This document shows positions 32,423-43,996 of a stretch of 64,000 nucleotides of DNA, piece by piece (positions within the stretch are counted from its first letter, which is position 1; every line of letters begins with the position of its first letter). The DNA is from Isoetes taiwanensis. Lineage: Eukaryota; Streptophyta; Lycopodiopsida; Isoetales; Isoetaceae. The translations under genes and the position numbers were made by a program. Where the stretch lies: assembly GCA_021234155.1 (NCBI GenBank), contig JAJEKV010000052.1, positions 3,278,254-3,342,253 of the forward strand, in the 5' to 3' direction. The notes beneath the pieces are model-generated. The model was not told where the DNA came from, searched no databases, and saw only the letters and a list, made by a program, of their open reading frames with translations.

Positions 32423-34270
32423 CTAGAAATGCTGCCCAGCGTTGCTGGGCATAAGTTGGGAACTTGTATGGACAGAAACATGTTCAGCTCAGTCTCCTTT
32501 TCAATAATTTGATATAATAGAAACCAATCACAACTTTTCCGGGCTCTAAGAAATTTTTGTGCATTCGACAATGTTTCCCTTTGCCTCTTGCTCTATCTCG
32601 AGTTTCCCTTTTTCTTTTCTTTTTTTCTTCCTCATTTTTCTATACACTTTCCTTTTACTTTTTTTCCTTTTACTCAGTTTCTCCACACCTTTTCTTTTTT
32701 ACTCAGTTCCTCTTTTTTCTGACGAACGTTTTCCTTCCCTTTTCATCATTTCCCCACCCTTCCCCTTTTCCCCGTGCCCTTGAATTCTTTCCTTTTCCTT
32801 TCCTTTTCCTTTTCTCCTTCCCTTTCCCTCTTCCCTTTTCCTTTTTTCATTCCCTTTCTTCCATCTTTTTCATGTGCCTTTTCTTCCTTTTCCCACCCTC
32901 TTTCCATTTTCACCGTGCCCGTTTCAACTCCCCTTTTTTTCTCTTTTTTCTTTTTTTTATGCTCTTTTTCCCTTCATTTCTCTCCTTTCCTCACCATTTC
33001 TCTCCTTTTCTTTTTCTCGTGCCCCTCTTCCCTTCTCTTTTCACGTTCCCTCTCCTTTTTTTCTCGTGCCCTTTTTCTGTTTTCTTTCTCCCTTTCCGTC
33101 TCCTTTTTTCTTTTTGCTTTCCCTTCTCTTTTCATCCCTTCCCCACCCTTTTCTTTTTTCCCATGCTCTTTTTCCCTTCCTTTTTTCTCCCTTTCCTTTT
33201 CTCTGTCCCTTTTGCTTTTCCCATGCCTTTTTTTCATTTCCTTTTTTATGTTTCCCGTTTTCCCATCCTTTTTTTTTCCTTTCCCCTTTCCTATACTCTT
33301 TTTCTCTTCCCTTTTCTCCTTTCCTCACCGTTCCCCTCTTCTCCTTTTTTCCGTGCCTTTTTCCCTTTATTTTTTCCCATTTTTCTATCCCCTTTTTCTC
33401 GTGCCCTTTCTCCCTTTCCTTTTCCCCTTTTCATCTCTTTTTTTTTCCGCTTTCCCTTCCCATTTCATCCTTTTCCTATCCTTCCCTTTTTCCCAGTGCC
33501 CCTTTTTCATTTCCTTTCTTCTCCTTTCCCCTTTTTCTTTCCCTTTCTTTTCTCTTTTCTGTGCCTTTTTCCCATTCCCTTTTCCCCACCCTTTTCATGT
33601 GCCCCATTTCCTCCTTTCCCCAGGCTCTTCCCCGTTCCCCTCCATTTTTCATTTTCATTTTCCTTTTTTCTATGCTCTTATTCTATTCCCTTTTCTCCTT
33701 TCCTCGTCCTTTTTCTTTTCCCCTTTTTCACATGTCCTTTTGCCGTTCTCTTTTTCCTCATGCACTTTTTTCCTTCTCTTTTCGCCTTTTGCTTCTTTTT
33801 TTCTTTTCCTTTCTCTTTTCCAATGTCCTTTTTCCCTTCCCTTCTCTCCATCGTCTTCCTCTTTCCCTTTATCCCTTTCCTTTCCCTTCTTTCCCCACCA
33901 TTTCACTCTTCTCTCATTCCCCTTTTTTCTATCCCTTTCTCTTTTCTTTTTTCCACCCTTTTCTATTCTCTTTTTTCCCATGCTCGTTTTCACTTCCCTT
34001 TTTCCTTTTCCCTCTTTTCGTTTTTCTAATGCCCCTTTTCCCTTCCCTTTCCCCCTTTCTCTCTTCCCTTTTTTCTCGTGCCTTTTTGCCTTTCGCTTAC
34101 TCCCTTTCGTCCTCCCTTTTTCTTTTCCCTAGCCCCGTAAGAGATCAAAGCATGGCCAATCATGGTGATAGGAAGTCGTGCGATAAATCTCGGCATTTGG
34201 ATGCGATCTAATGATCTCGGCCATTCAAATTAGGGCTTGATACAACACACTAAAACATTATAATATAAGA
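32423..34270 (-). mobile_element. Helitron B with polypyrimidine body
   Basis: The - strand start is TCTTATATTATAATG at 34270. The terminal hairpin is at 32434-32450 and the CTAG end at 32423-32426. The left host base is A. On the other side it touches Helitron C directly. The body is one ~1.55-kb pyrimidine tract (about 32577-34130), and the conserved 5' region (34137-34243) is like both units of Helitron A. No coding capacity. Confidence 0.93.
32577..34130. repeat. Polypyrimidine tract 3
   Basis: About 1.55 kb of nearly pure C+T on the + strand in Helitron B, of the same irregular structure as tracts 1 and 2. Confidence 0.95.
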
Positions 34271-36968
34271 CTAGTACGGGTGCCCAGCGTTGCTGGGCAT
34301 AAGTTGAGAGCCTGTAAATTTTTTGGGTTGCACACTAACAATGTCAATTTTGTAGTGCTACTACTATTGTAGTATCGTTCTAGCAAAATGTAACATCGTC
34401 TTACATTGTAATATTATGTCCAACTTTTTCTACCCTTAAACAAAGTTGGAAACTTCTTAATGATAGAATCAAGTCCCTGTTCCATGCCATTGTGGACTCA
34501 TGTTTGGTAATAGCGCATGTCTAAATGCTCAAAAGTCACACTTGACAATATCATGCATTTGAACTACATTCTAGGTAGTTTGTTGTCTGTAAAGCAACAT
34601 AACTACCACTAGTAACGGTGCCCAGCGTTGCTGGGCATAAGTTAATAACGTGTCAATAATGACCTTAAATACAATGAATAAGACAACAATGGGAACGAAG
34701 AGGATGATAGGCCTTCACTCCATTTGAGGTTGATGTTGCTCAAATATTGTTTATTATGGCTGATTATGGTGTTCAAACTGCTCTAATACGCATGCGCATT
34801 ATATATTATAGTGTGAAAGATTTGAATATATTATTATATTGCTCTGATGTAAGTTGTTATGGCTTGTTAAACGAATGTTGGTATATTGCACTAATGTGCA
34901 TACTTCAAACCTACAAATGCAAACTCTAGTTCGTTTGACATACTAATTTTGAAAAAGAAAGTGCAAATGAGCCTGCCAAAAAACTCCAAAATGTAATAAT
35001 ATCGCATAACAGTCATTTCCTCTAGAACATAATGATAACGTTCAACTCAGATTTCGAAAGTAGCTAAATATGTTAGGCAGTGCTAAAATGCATTATGTTA
35101 TGCAGTTCAAGGGCACAAAGAGATCTGTCTATGAAGGATACATGTCTCTACATCAGGAAAATCTCAGGGATAAAGCTACCGAAGCCTTTTGATCCTTCAT
35201 TATCAATTTTTCCTTGATGTGTCTATGTCACATCTGTCACAACCTTAGTGAATGGTTTAATTAATTTATTGCATATTCGAATTGAGCGTTCTTGCCATGC
35301 CATCCTCTATATTTATATTCCTAATGAATTATTTTCCTAATGAATTATTGCCCATCCATAGGGAGATGTGCTCAAAGCTTGGGGATTGATCAACACCAGA
35401 TCGCCCTCCATAGAAAATAGACTGCAACCTTCTGCCACATTCTAGATCCTTCTAGAATGGGAACTGGCTGTGATCCAGAAATCGTATAGTATAGCTATCT
35501 GGAAAATTGGCTATCAAATTTGACAATAGTTTAAAACGTTCCAAAGCCTTGGCTTTAACAAAAGATCTGAACTGCTCTAAAAGTGTTCAAAGCCTTTATG
35601 AGTGGTGCTCCATGGCAAACCCCCTGCAAAAGGAAGAACAAAATTCAAGAATTTGGCAGGGCAAGAATTGAAATCAATGCAGAGAGGACGACAATTAAAA
35701 GTACCTTACTTCTAAAAGCCTGTAAATTAAGTTAAGAAATTAGTCCGCACACAGGATTAACAATCACTCATCTCTAATCTCTTTGCAGTAGCAAGCCAGG
35801 CAATCTAAGCTCCTAAACTCATCCCATTTAGTCAGCACACAAATCCCATGAGCATTCATAACCACTGCAATATCTCTGTGTGAAGGTGCAAATCTAGGAG
35901 CTGCAGATGAACATGCAGAAGGGTTAGAACGAATCAGAAGTAGAGAAAACGATTAAAGTGGAAGCATTGAAGAGCGAGAAAACTGAGCGAGAAAATGGAC
36001 GAAGAATAACGCAGAAGAAAGAAATAGGAAAAAAGGAAAGAATAAATATACAGACCAGCCTCTCAAATAGGTGAAGCAGAAGCAAAACATATCCATCTCA
36101 CAGAAGATATATCGATTGATTGGCTGTACCCTACATCCTGCCAACACCAAAAGCAACACCTGCAAAAACTTTCTAGCTTAGCCTGCAACAACCTAGCTTC
36201 TTAAGGCTGAAGCACAACTATTTTGTTCTACATCAGCCAAACAAAAAGCCTATGAGCAAGCATATCCATAAACAAAGCCTATCCACAAATATTTACATAT
36301 ATCCTCAGAATGAATATGTACCAAGTCATTTCTACAGCAATTGAACATCACAAACAACCTTAAATCTCCTGCAGTCATGAGTTGCTTGCATTGTTCTTTG
36401 TGAGCTTTCCTCTTGATAGATTCGATTTCTTGGAGGTAGACATCCTGAAGCCACCTCCCCAAATTCAAAATATCAGAACCCCAAATAGTCTAGCATCTTG
36501 CCTATTAGATCACGTAGTTGTAAAATTACCATGGTTTTGAAAGCTTGAGGTCTCATAGCTCGGGTACTGAGGGCAATAGTCACTTGAGGAAGGGAGATGA
36601 AGCGGAAGAGGAAGAGCCTGCACAAAACCGTGCAAGGCACAAATCATTCGGCACAAACCCTCTGCACAGACCAAATCCGGCAGCCCTTTCCAACCGATGC
36701 CATCTGGGGTCGATCTAGAAGTCTTCCTGTGCGCGCCCAATTTAGGGCTCTTCCTAAATCGCTAGAGCCAGAAAGGGCAGGAAAAGAAAATCGAGAAAAG
36801 GCAGAAAAAGACCGTGGGCTATCCGAACCGTCGAACTTTGTTAGATCTGGGCCTTTTTTTTTAGTTAAATCAAATCATGGCCGTCGAATTTAAGGCAAAT
36901 CAAATTCTGGCCGTCGGATTTAGGGCTCGATGCACTACGCACTTACGTCAAAACATTATAATATAAGA
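34271..36968 (-). mobile_element. Helitron C with two terminators
   Basis: The - strand start is TCTTATATTATAATG at 36968. It ends with a hairpin at 34282-34298 and CTAG at 34271-34274, immediately before the TC start of Helitron B. A second intact terminator (hairpin 34620-34636, CTAG 34609-34612) lies 338 bp inside. Only one 5' start is visible for two 3' ends. The interior holds no recognisable Rep/helicase. The 36500-36850 part reads like the 5' UTR and first exon of a captured gene on the - strand, but I cannot name it. Confidence 0.85.
34609..34636 (-). other. Internal Helitron 3' terminus
   Basis: CTAG (34609-34612) and the hairpin GCCCAGC-GTT-GCTGGGC as read on the + strand (34620-34636) are intact. 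They are followed by the usual ATAAGTT and preceded by host-type A. It is either a bypassed terminator of Helitron C or the end of a nested element whose start is lost. Confidence 0.85.
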
Positions 36969-37497
36969 TACTTCAACATTATTGGTATTATACTTCAACA
37001 TTATTGGATTCGTAGTTATAAATTCTTTTACCTTGTTTTCACTTCTCACTTTTCATCCTTGCTTCTTGCTCCTTCATCTTCCTTGTTCCTTGATCTTCTT
37101 GCTACTTGATCTTCCTTGTGCCTTGATCTTCTTGCTACTTGATCTTCCTTGTTCATTGCTTCTTGCTACTTGATCTTGATCCTTGTTCCTTGCTACTTCA
37201 TTCCCGTGCTCCTTGCTACTTTATCTTGTTCCTTGCTCTTGATCTTGCTACTTGATCTTGTTCCTTGCTACTTGATCTTGATCCTTGCTTCTTGCTCCTT
37301 GATCTTCCTTGTTCCTTGATCTTCTTGCTACTTGATCTTCCTTGTTCATTGCATTTTGCTACTTGATCTTGATCCTTGTTCCTTGCTACTTCATTCACGT
37401 GCTCCCTGCTACTTGATCTTGTTGCTTGCTCTTGAACTTGCTACTTGCTCTGCTCCGTGTTCCTTGCTCCGTCGGTGATCCTTGCTTGCTTTTGCAA
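36969..37497 (+). repeat. 22-bp repeat remnant, then CTTG-rich low-complexity DNA
   Basis: 36969-37015 resumes the 22-bp repeat broken by Helitrons B and C. From about 37040 to 37480 the DNA is made of CTTGATCTTCCTTGTTC-like words, with a larger duplication (about 37066-37190 and 37284-37400). No gene is seen. Confidence 0.8.
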
Positions 37498-37992
37498 ATG
37501 ATTGGACCCAATCCTCCCGGGCTACTCCGGAAGGCTGCAAGCATGCGGGCATTACGCGTGCAGCCCGGAATGGATGAGCTATGGGACCATTTCTTGGAGT
37601 GGAGGTTGCGCCACAGTCCCACCAAGGAGCTTACAATGGAGTTGATCAACTTCATTCTGGAGCGATTTGATTGTGGTCATGAGCCACTGATGGAAATTAA
37701 TCCATCTGAATGTTATAGGAGACTTGCAATGAGGGGAATGCTTGAACCCCCTCCTTATCTGGACGAGATGCTACAGCAATTGAGGCCTCTTCTTCGTGCT
37801 GGATATTTAGCACACTCTCTGGATGCATACATATCAGAGTTCATTCATGAAATTTGTAAGGGACAGATGTATGGCCTTATTAGGGTGTACTACAACATTT
37901 ACAACGGTTTTGTGGAGTTGGGTCCGCTCTTCTTCCGTGAGTATTATCCTGTGGAATTACTTTTTCTAATGACTAGGCTGGGAGGAGCGTGA
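37498..37992 (+). CDS. Unrecognised 164-residue protein
   Basis: The ATG at 37498 follows the CTTG-rich repeat and opens an uninterrupted frame. It is mainly helical, with no signal peptide or membrane span. Segments include MDELWDHFLEWRLRHSPTKE, LEPPPYLDEMLQQLRPLLR and YYNIYNGFVELGPLFFREYY. Aromatic and Leu residues are spaced as in a folded domain rather than random translation, and the frame is intact, unlike most others here. I do not recognise a family. It could be a Gag-like N-terminal domain of a retroelement or a fragment of a captured gene. The short spacer after it is GA-rich. Confidence 0.5.
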   Translation: MIGPNPPGLLRKAASMRALRVQPGMDELWDHFLEWRLRHSPTKELTMELINFILERFDCGHEPLMEINPSECYRRLAMRGMLEPPPYLDEMLQQLRPLLRAGYLAHSLDAYISEFIHEICKGQMYGLIRVYYNIYNGFVELGPLFFREYYPVELLFLMTRLGGA

Positions 37993-38149
37993 GCTCTTGA
38001 CTCCTAACCCAGATGCGTGGGTTAGACCTCGCAGGCGAAGGGAAAGGGGAAGGGGAAGGGGTTAGGAACCTGAGGGAAGGTTACTAGGGACATACATAGT
38101 TCATAATTCGGTCTCTATTGTGTTTGGAAGTTGGTATATGATACCGTGT

Positions 38150-38330
38150 TATTATGTTCTCTAAATATTCATGTATGTATGATACACGGGTACTGCACGT
38201 GTATACAACCCCTGCATAAGGTCCATGATACAGGGTACTGTACATGTGTATACAACCCCTGCATACCCCCATAATAAAAAAATTCCAGTTTACTAAAAAT
38301 TTTCCCATTATAATGAAATTGTGCTTCACA
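38150..38330. repeat. Repeat shared with 61.4-61.7 kb
   Basis: GTGTATACAACCCCTGCATA and a ~65-bp block (AAAAAAATTCCAGTTTACTA ... AATGAAATTGTGCTT, about 38270-38327) recur in the same orientation at about 61570-61697. In both places the block adjoins a fragment of the DUF8039 gene family, but on opposite strands relative to the gene. Confidence 0.8.
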
Positions 38331-38339
38331 TGGCCTGGG

Positions 38340-38709
38340 GTGGGCCTTGGGGTATCTAGTTCAGTAGGGCCTTCCAGACTCTCACCATTCTTGTGTGTAA
38401 TATATCTAATTGGCCATCTTAACTGTGTTTGGGACTCCAACAACCCAGAGCACACAATGCAATCACTAGAGCTTCCCTGAGACATGATTGTATCAACTTG
38501 GATAAGAAGCTTCACAATGCCAACTCCAAGATGATCATCTCCCAGCCTTTCATCATTCACACTATCTAAAGGATCAACTGCAGTTATGATGCCCTCTGCA
38601 AATACCGTCTCGTTGCAAGGGTGCAACAATAAGCAGGCCATCTTCCTCCATTGGAGCCTAGGGCAATGTCCTGTGCTGGGCTTCCTTGGCTCCATTTTGC
38701 TCATCTCTG
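38340..38709 (-). pseudogene. Fragment of a DUF8039-DUF7869 family gene
   Basis: On the - strand the frame reads MACLLLHPCNETVFAEGIIT, then AVDPLDSVNDERLGDDHLGV and GIVKLLIQVD. This matches the block of copy 2 at about 29110-29210 (IVFSDPQDAIDDEFLGVSKV, GLSVGNIID). It is only ~120 residues, cut on the upstream side by the LTR element at 38710. The downstream side runs into AT-rich repeat DNA (38150-38330) that is also found at 61400-61697. Confidence 0.65.
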
Positions 38710-40295
38710 TGAGGTTCCAGCACAGTATACGGTCCCAGGACGTATACTGTACTGCCTCGTCACGCGTACACGCCATCCCGACTGACGTGTACGCCAACGT
38801 GTAGCCAAGCAGGTAGCGCCCTAGGGGGCAACTTGCAAGGTGTGTGCACTTATTTATGTGCACATTTACCCATGTGCACATTTATCCATATGTACACATT
38901 TTCCCATGTGGACACTTTATGCCACCTAGTTATTAAAGGCAAGTGGGCCATACCCAATTATCCCACATGCTTAAGGGATAATGGGAAACCCTAGCCCTAA
39001 CCCTTTGTCTATATAGGTAAAGGAAACCTTAACTTGCTATTTTCGTCCATAGCATTCTAGGACTCTGTTTTACTTGCTCCAGGAGCCAAACCCGCCTCCC
39101 AAACTCTGTCTGAGCAGTCTAGCTCATCAGTTTCCCCTTCTAGCTTCATCTTCTAGCAGTTCAGCAGGATGGTCGAGTTCAGAGCAGGAGGAGCGAGCCA
39201 AGGATCAGGTATTTTGTCAATTTAATAGCCTAAACCGCCTCCCAGTCATTGAATAAGTAGGTTTAGCCTATTAAATTGCCCATAGCATCCATCTAGATAT
39301 CGAGCCCTAACTAAAGAACCTAACTCCGTGATTTAGATTAGATCTTGTTCTTTAGTTCTTCTGTGATGTGTATGATGATGTATCTCTGTGGACTCATTGT
39401 ATTGGGAAGGGCGGTAGAGACCTTAAGTACTGGTAGTTGATGCTCCTAGCTAGCCTCTTTAGCACACTGTAAATTCGGCCTGTGTACAAGAGCCACACCG
39501 GGTTGTGGGTCGAGGGGCTAGACCGGCAGAACAATGGGGTACTTGTCCCAACACAGAACGATCCCTCTAGTGTGTAAAGCCTACTGGGGATCCCTGTGGA
39601 CTAGGTCTAATAGCTTGCCACTGCGTGTGGGCAAGGCATGGGCTCAACACCTGTGGAGTGATGCGTCACTCTCCATTGGGTTCAAGTCGAATAAGGGCAG
39701 TGGCCCTCTAGTCACCTGTATTGGGCATGGAAGTCCCTGGAGGGGAGGCAACTCTCTTCCTGCCTCATCAGGGCTGGGGAGATGCAACCCAGTAGTAGCC
39801 CTTTTGGCTATGCACCTGGCAGGCTATGGTCCGATCCCAACACTTTTCAACCCAATCTGCAAAGTGTGCACAGGAGGGGCGGATGGAGTGGACTACCCTA
39901 AGCCATGTTCTTATGCCAGCCAAATCCATTGCCATGAATTGCATGCGCAATGAACTGAACGGAGACCCAAGCCGCCGGGCCATCCCCTTGAGTCTGAGCC
40001 TTGGGTAGGATTCCCATATGTGATGTGCTGATCTTTGTCTATGCAGATATGTGACGAACCATCCCTCGAGATGGTTATGTGCTGTGATCTTGTATACTGA
40101 CATGTATGTTTACGCTTCCGCAGCTAGGTAGGCCCTGAGGGGGACAGGGAAAATGACCCGTTCATTCTTCCCACTGGAACTCATCAAGGTTGCAGTGATA
40201 CGTGGAGGGCCCTGTATCAGTATGGAGCTGGTATGGGGGGATGAACTCCTGTTTCTATACAGTGAGTGCACCGTATATGAGTAGGGGACGTCACA
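38710..40295 (+). repeat. LTR of a second gypsy-like element, 1586 bp
   Basis: It begins TGAGGTTCCAGCACAG and ends GGGGACGTCACA directly before a tRNA-Met primer site. Size, ends and several internal blocks match the LTR at 12272-13850, so it is a related family with many differences. It is inserted in the gene fragment at 38340-38709. No second LTR copy is found downstream in the window. Confidence 0.85.
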
Positions 40296-40296
40296 A

Positions 40297-40308
40297 TGGT
40301 AGCAGAGC
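40297..40308 (+). promoter_or_regulatory. Primer binding site of the second LTR element
   Basis: TGGTAGCAGAGC begins two bases after the LTR end. It is one mismatch from the site at 627. Confidence 0.85.
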
Positions 40309-40616
40309 TATGTTCTTGGTGACCAAGAGCAAAGCACGGACCATGCTCCCAGTAGTACTAACTTAGTAGGATTCTCAAACCTCGAAAAAGTGGGAAATGT
40401 TTTTCTCATTTTTGTAGTATATGCTAAGCTAGTAACAGTTAGGAGAATTGAAAACTAGGAAAAACTAAAAAGTTGAATAAATTTTGACCTAAAGTAGCAG
40501 AGGTCTCACGGTATGCGCCCAGGCCAAAAACCAAAAATTGGTTTTGCCTCCCAGCGCACACCGTGAGACATGGGCCATAATCACCTTGAAACATGATGAA
40601 TTTTAACAAACTAACA
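40309..40616 (+). other. Leader of the second LTR element, with a 67-bp hairpin
   Basis: No gene is seen. 40503-40569 is an imperfect palindrome: GTCTCACGGTATGCGC pairs with GCGCACACCGTGAGAC, and the centre AAAACCAAAAATTGGTTTT is itself self-complementary. The same 67-bp hairpin recurs at 49327-49393, beyond the Helitron insertions. Confidence 0.75.
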
Positions 40617-40986
40617 CTAGTTACGGTGCCCAGCGTTGCTGGGCATAAGTTGAAAAATCAAAGAGATGAAATCAAGCATTCTGTTGTGCACATTGGATTA
40701 ATAAGAAATAGAGAGGATGAGTTATGTCTTCTTCTTAAATTCCAAGCAGTTTCATTGTTCTAGCAAATAAAATGTGCTAAGGGGTGAAATCAGGCATTCC
40801 ACCAGTAAGAAAAAGAGAGGATAAATTATGTTTTCCTTATATTTCTGCTTAAATTGCAAGCAGTTCCATTGGTCTAGCTCCATTGTTCCATTAGTTGCAA
40901 TTGCAAGGACTTCTAATCATCTTTAGTTGATGTCAAAATTTTAAGCTATGTTATCATTGTTGTATAGCCCTCAAATGATGCACACA

Positions 40987-41150
40987 TTTTGCCAAAGTGG
41001 ATGTCTAGAGTTGAAGGAACTCTATCCGTGCATTATCATATTTTGCCAAAGTGGATGTCTAGAGTTGAAGGAACTCTATCCGTGCATTATCATTGTTGTA
41101 TAGTTATGCGCGCATTTTGCCCAAATGGATGTTTCGTGTTAAGGGAACTC
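40987..41150. repeat. 54-bp tandem repeat
   Basis: The unit starting TTTTGCCAAAGTGGATGTCT occurs at 40987 and 41041. A diverged third copy is at about 41116. Confidence 0.88.
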
Positions 41151-41399
41151 TATCCGTATGCATGTTTACATAGATAATTAATAACCTACATGTTTTGTCT
41201 CCATCGTGAACATGCACATAAAATATTTAATAAGCTACATATTTTGCGTCCATTGCGCTGATTTCATCAAATTGTTGGATTATGAGTTTCCAAAAGCATA
41301 AAGGTGATGATCACTTGTAAGAACATCTAAATATATAATTTTTGAAGCAAAATATTCCTTAGGAGTATTCAGAGATGTTTTGTCATTGAATTATTCTAC

Positions 41400-41650
41400 A
41401 AAACCATGTTCAATTGCATGTATCACATGACATGTTCATCCCAATACATAAGTTTCCCCTCCATAAAATACTTATGTCTTATTCAAGTAGTAGCTCTAGG
41501 AGGTCCCAATGCACATGTTCTGTTCAAAACCATGTTCAATTGCATGTATCACATGACATGTTCATCCCAATACATAAGTTTCCCCTCCATAAAATACTTA
41601 TAAATGTCTTATTCAAGTAGTAGCTATAAGAGGTCCCAATGCACATGCTG
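41400..41650. repeat. 126-bp tandem duplication
   Basis: The unit starting AAAACCATGTTCAATTGCAT occurs at 41400 and 41526, nearly identical through GAGGTCCCAATGCACATG. Confidence 0.93.
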
Positions 41651-43297
41651 ATGGTGTATCGGTTACAATGACTACAATGACAAAGGCCTTATCTGTATGT
41701 AAAGTTCGAATTATGCCAACAAATCCGAAGCCTTGTGAATAGCACATACAACATGAAGGTAGCATAAAACATAGAAAGCTTGGTCCTTGACTTCACCGTA
41801 AATAAACCAATATATACCTCTTAACCAAGAGAAATACCCTAGCCACAATATCATACGCAAAGTAAAATTGAATTGGAAAGGATTGTTGGAAATGTCTAAT
41901 CTTAATCTATTTCTTCATGTGCATTAGAAGCATGTTTCGAACATCCTGCTACAAAAGAGATACACACGTTCTTGAAAATAATGGCAAAATATACTGCCAT
42001 TTTATTTGTATTTTTAAGTATATTTTGTGGTGTGCACTGCGATAGATGGATTTCTAATTGTAGCACCTAGAACTTAAATGCGTTTCAAAAATCTACTGGT
42101 GTCTTGCATGTTTGAACATTGCCATTAAAATGTTTCTCTACTTCATCACATAAATGCTGGAGTATAACCACAGTAATCACCACACAGCAGAAATATCTAG
42201 ATAGTATTCAAATTCACAACAAATAATAGAACACCTTTAAATTACAAATAACAATAAAAACTTTAGAGAACATACCTATGCAGATGGGTTTTGTCAGGAA
42301 ACGTTGCTATATGGCCCCAAAAATGAAAAGTTTGATAGAGTTTTTGGGCCAGCCAATCTTACAATGTGATAAGAGGGTGCAGAACAAATTTCAAGAGCTT
42401 GGAAGCCACGTTCTTCTCGGGCAGAGACCAGTGGACCATATTAGTGCCAGCTTTGAGTTCTAGCAGAGCCTCTAATGTTGATATACTTGCACTATGTCAT
42501 CTTCACCATTTTCGAGAAACAAATAAAAAAAAGTTGGTGTTTTTCCAGCTATTCTGCACCGTTAAAAATACTAATGCCCAGTGCTTGGACAATGGTAAGA
42601 TATCATAGTAAGAACTTTTCGTATCACAAAAGTGTAAAGGATTATTTATACCATGTCATCGAGAGTGGTATTTCTTGATGAAGTTCAAACAATCTGAATT
42701 TCTTGATGAAGTTCAAAGCATCTGCTCACAATTGAAATTTGCTGGTTATTCAAAAAGAAATCACAGGTTGACCTTCTATCATGGGTAGCTTGCACATGCA
42801 CCTAGAACAGGTACATAGAAGAAGACACAGCTTCACATATGTAAATTTTGCTGCCTGCACAACAACATAACCTCTGAAATCATCAACAAACTCAACAGAA
42901 ATAAGAACCAAAAGTTAGAATACCTTTCAGTTTGGTTGTCATATTGGTCTATAACAAAACTGCCAAAATCTGTTCACAAATTTCTTCATACTTTATGTCG
43001 TTGGAGAGCCGGATTATGAGTAAATACTTTATCAGTGAGCATGTACTCTGCACTCAAAAGCATCCCTGGGAAAGCCATGTTGACAGTAAATCCCAGCACA
43101 GATAACACTAATTGCCTCGCTTTATGCTGCTCCCATTGGAATACATAAACCTTCTTTCGCCCTCTTCATTCAATCTCTGCACAAAAATCACATAAATCTA
43201 TTAATTTGTAAGTTATAAAAACTCAAATTCTAGAATATACATTTTACTCACTTTGATTGCTATGACCCTGATAGCAGATTTGTCCGTCGTGTATGTC

Positions 43298-43359
43298 AGG
43301 AATAAGGAGCACTTCTGTTTTGTTTCCATACTATCAAAACAGAAGTGCTCCTTATTCCT
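43298..43359. repeat. Perfect 25-bp inverted repeat (hairpin)
   Basis: The arms 43298-43322 and 43335-43359 are exact reverse complements (arm begins AGGAATAAGGAGCACTTCTG), separated by a 12-base loop. A 40-base block containing one arm recurs at 43731-43770. Confidence 0.93.
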
Positions 43360-43876
43360 TATACCAATACAAATAGGTGACAGTATAACTAAAGCGGAAA
43401 CAAAATAGTTGCCTTCACAGTTGTGCACGAAGAACATACCGGATTGGACTCCCAGCAACCCTGTAACACCTCAGTTTGAAACCCTCTTTCAACCTATCTC
43501 AATTTTCATAGTGGCAAAACAGAGCAATTCATTTTCGTAGTGGCAAGACAGAACAATTCGATCTAAGTAAGACCTCTTTAGGTCTAACTCTGGAATACAA
43601 TAGTTGACTAATAGATGGGCTGAGACGTGAAGCCCAAGAACAGCAATATTGCTTCTGTAAATCTACTCCATAGATATAGACCTGCCCAGTTCATGACACA
43701 TCAAATCATGAAATCGTCTCCTCTGCTCTGTATGTCAGGAATAAGGAGCACTTCTGTTTTGTTTCCATACGAAATCAGAAAATGAGCCTATTCTGCCCAT
43801 CACCAAGAGCTAAAAAGAAGATCGTCAGAGCAGGGCCTTCCTTTAGAGCTACATATGCCAAATCCGCTGCCTTCTA

Positions 43877-43996
43877 TCATGTTTTATTGAGAAGCTCCAG
43901 ACGCATCTGCCCCAGCTGCTCCTCTGCTTTTTCTCTATGATTAGTTGCTTTAGAGCCAAGCATCTGCTCGAGGCCCGCAGTGCTCGAAGGTGCCAT
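43877..43996 (-). pseudogene. Possible captured first exon in Helitron E
   Basis: The ATG at 43996 (- strand) follows a plant-like 5' UTR (CTAGGGTTCACGAAGGCGGC) and opens 39 codons beginning MAPSTAGLEQMLGSK and continuing ATNHREKAEEQLGQMRLEL. It is a short charged helix that I cannot assign. Its place near the Helitron 5' end fits gene-fragment capture. Confidence 0.45.

Noticed and set aside
32557-34211. Long open frames in the third polypyrimidine tract
   Set aside because: Same reason: composition artefact inside a Helitron.
39534-40103. Open frames of 110-140 codons within the LTR at 38710-40295
   Set aside because: They lie wholly in an LTR, overlap on both strands and have no family match.
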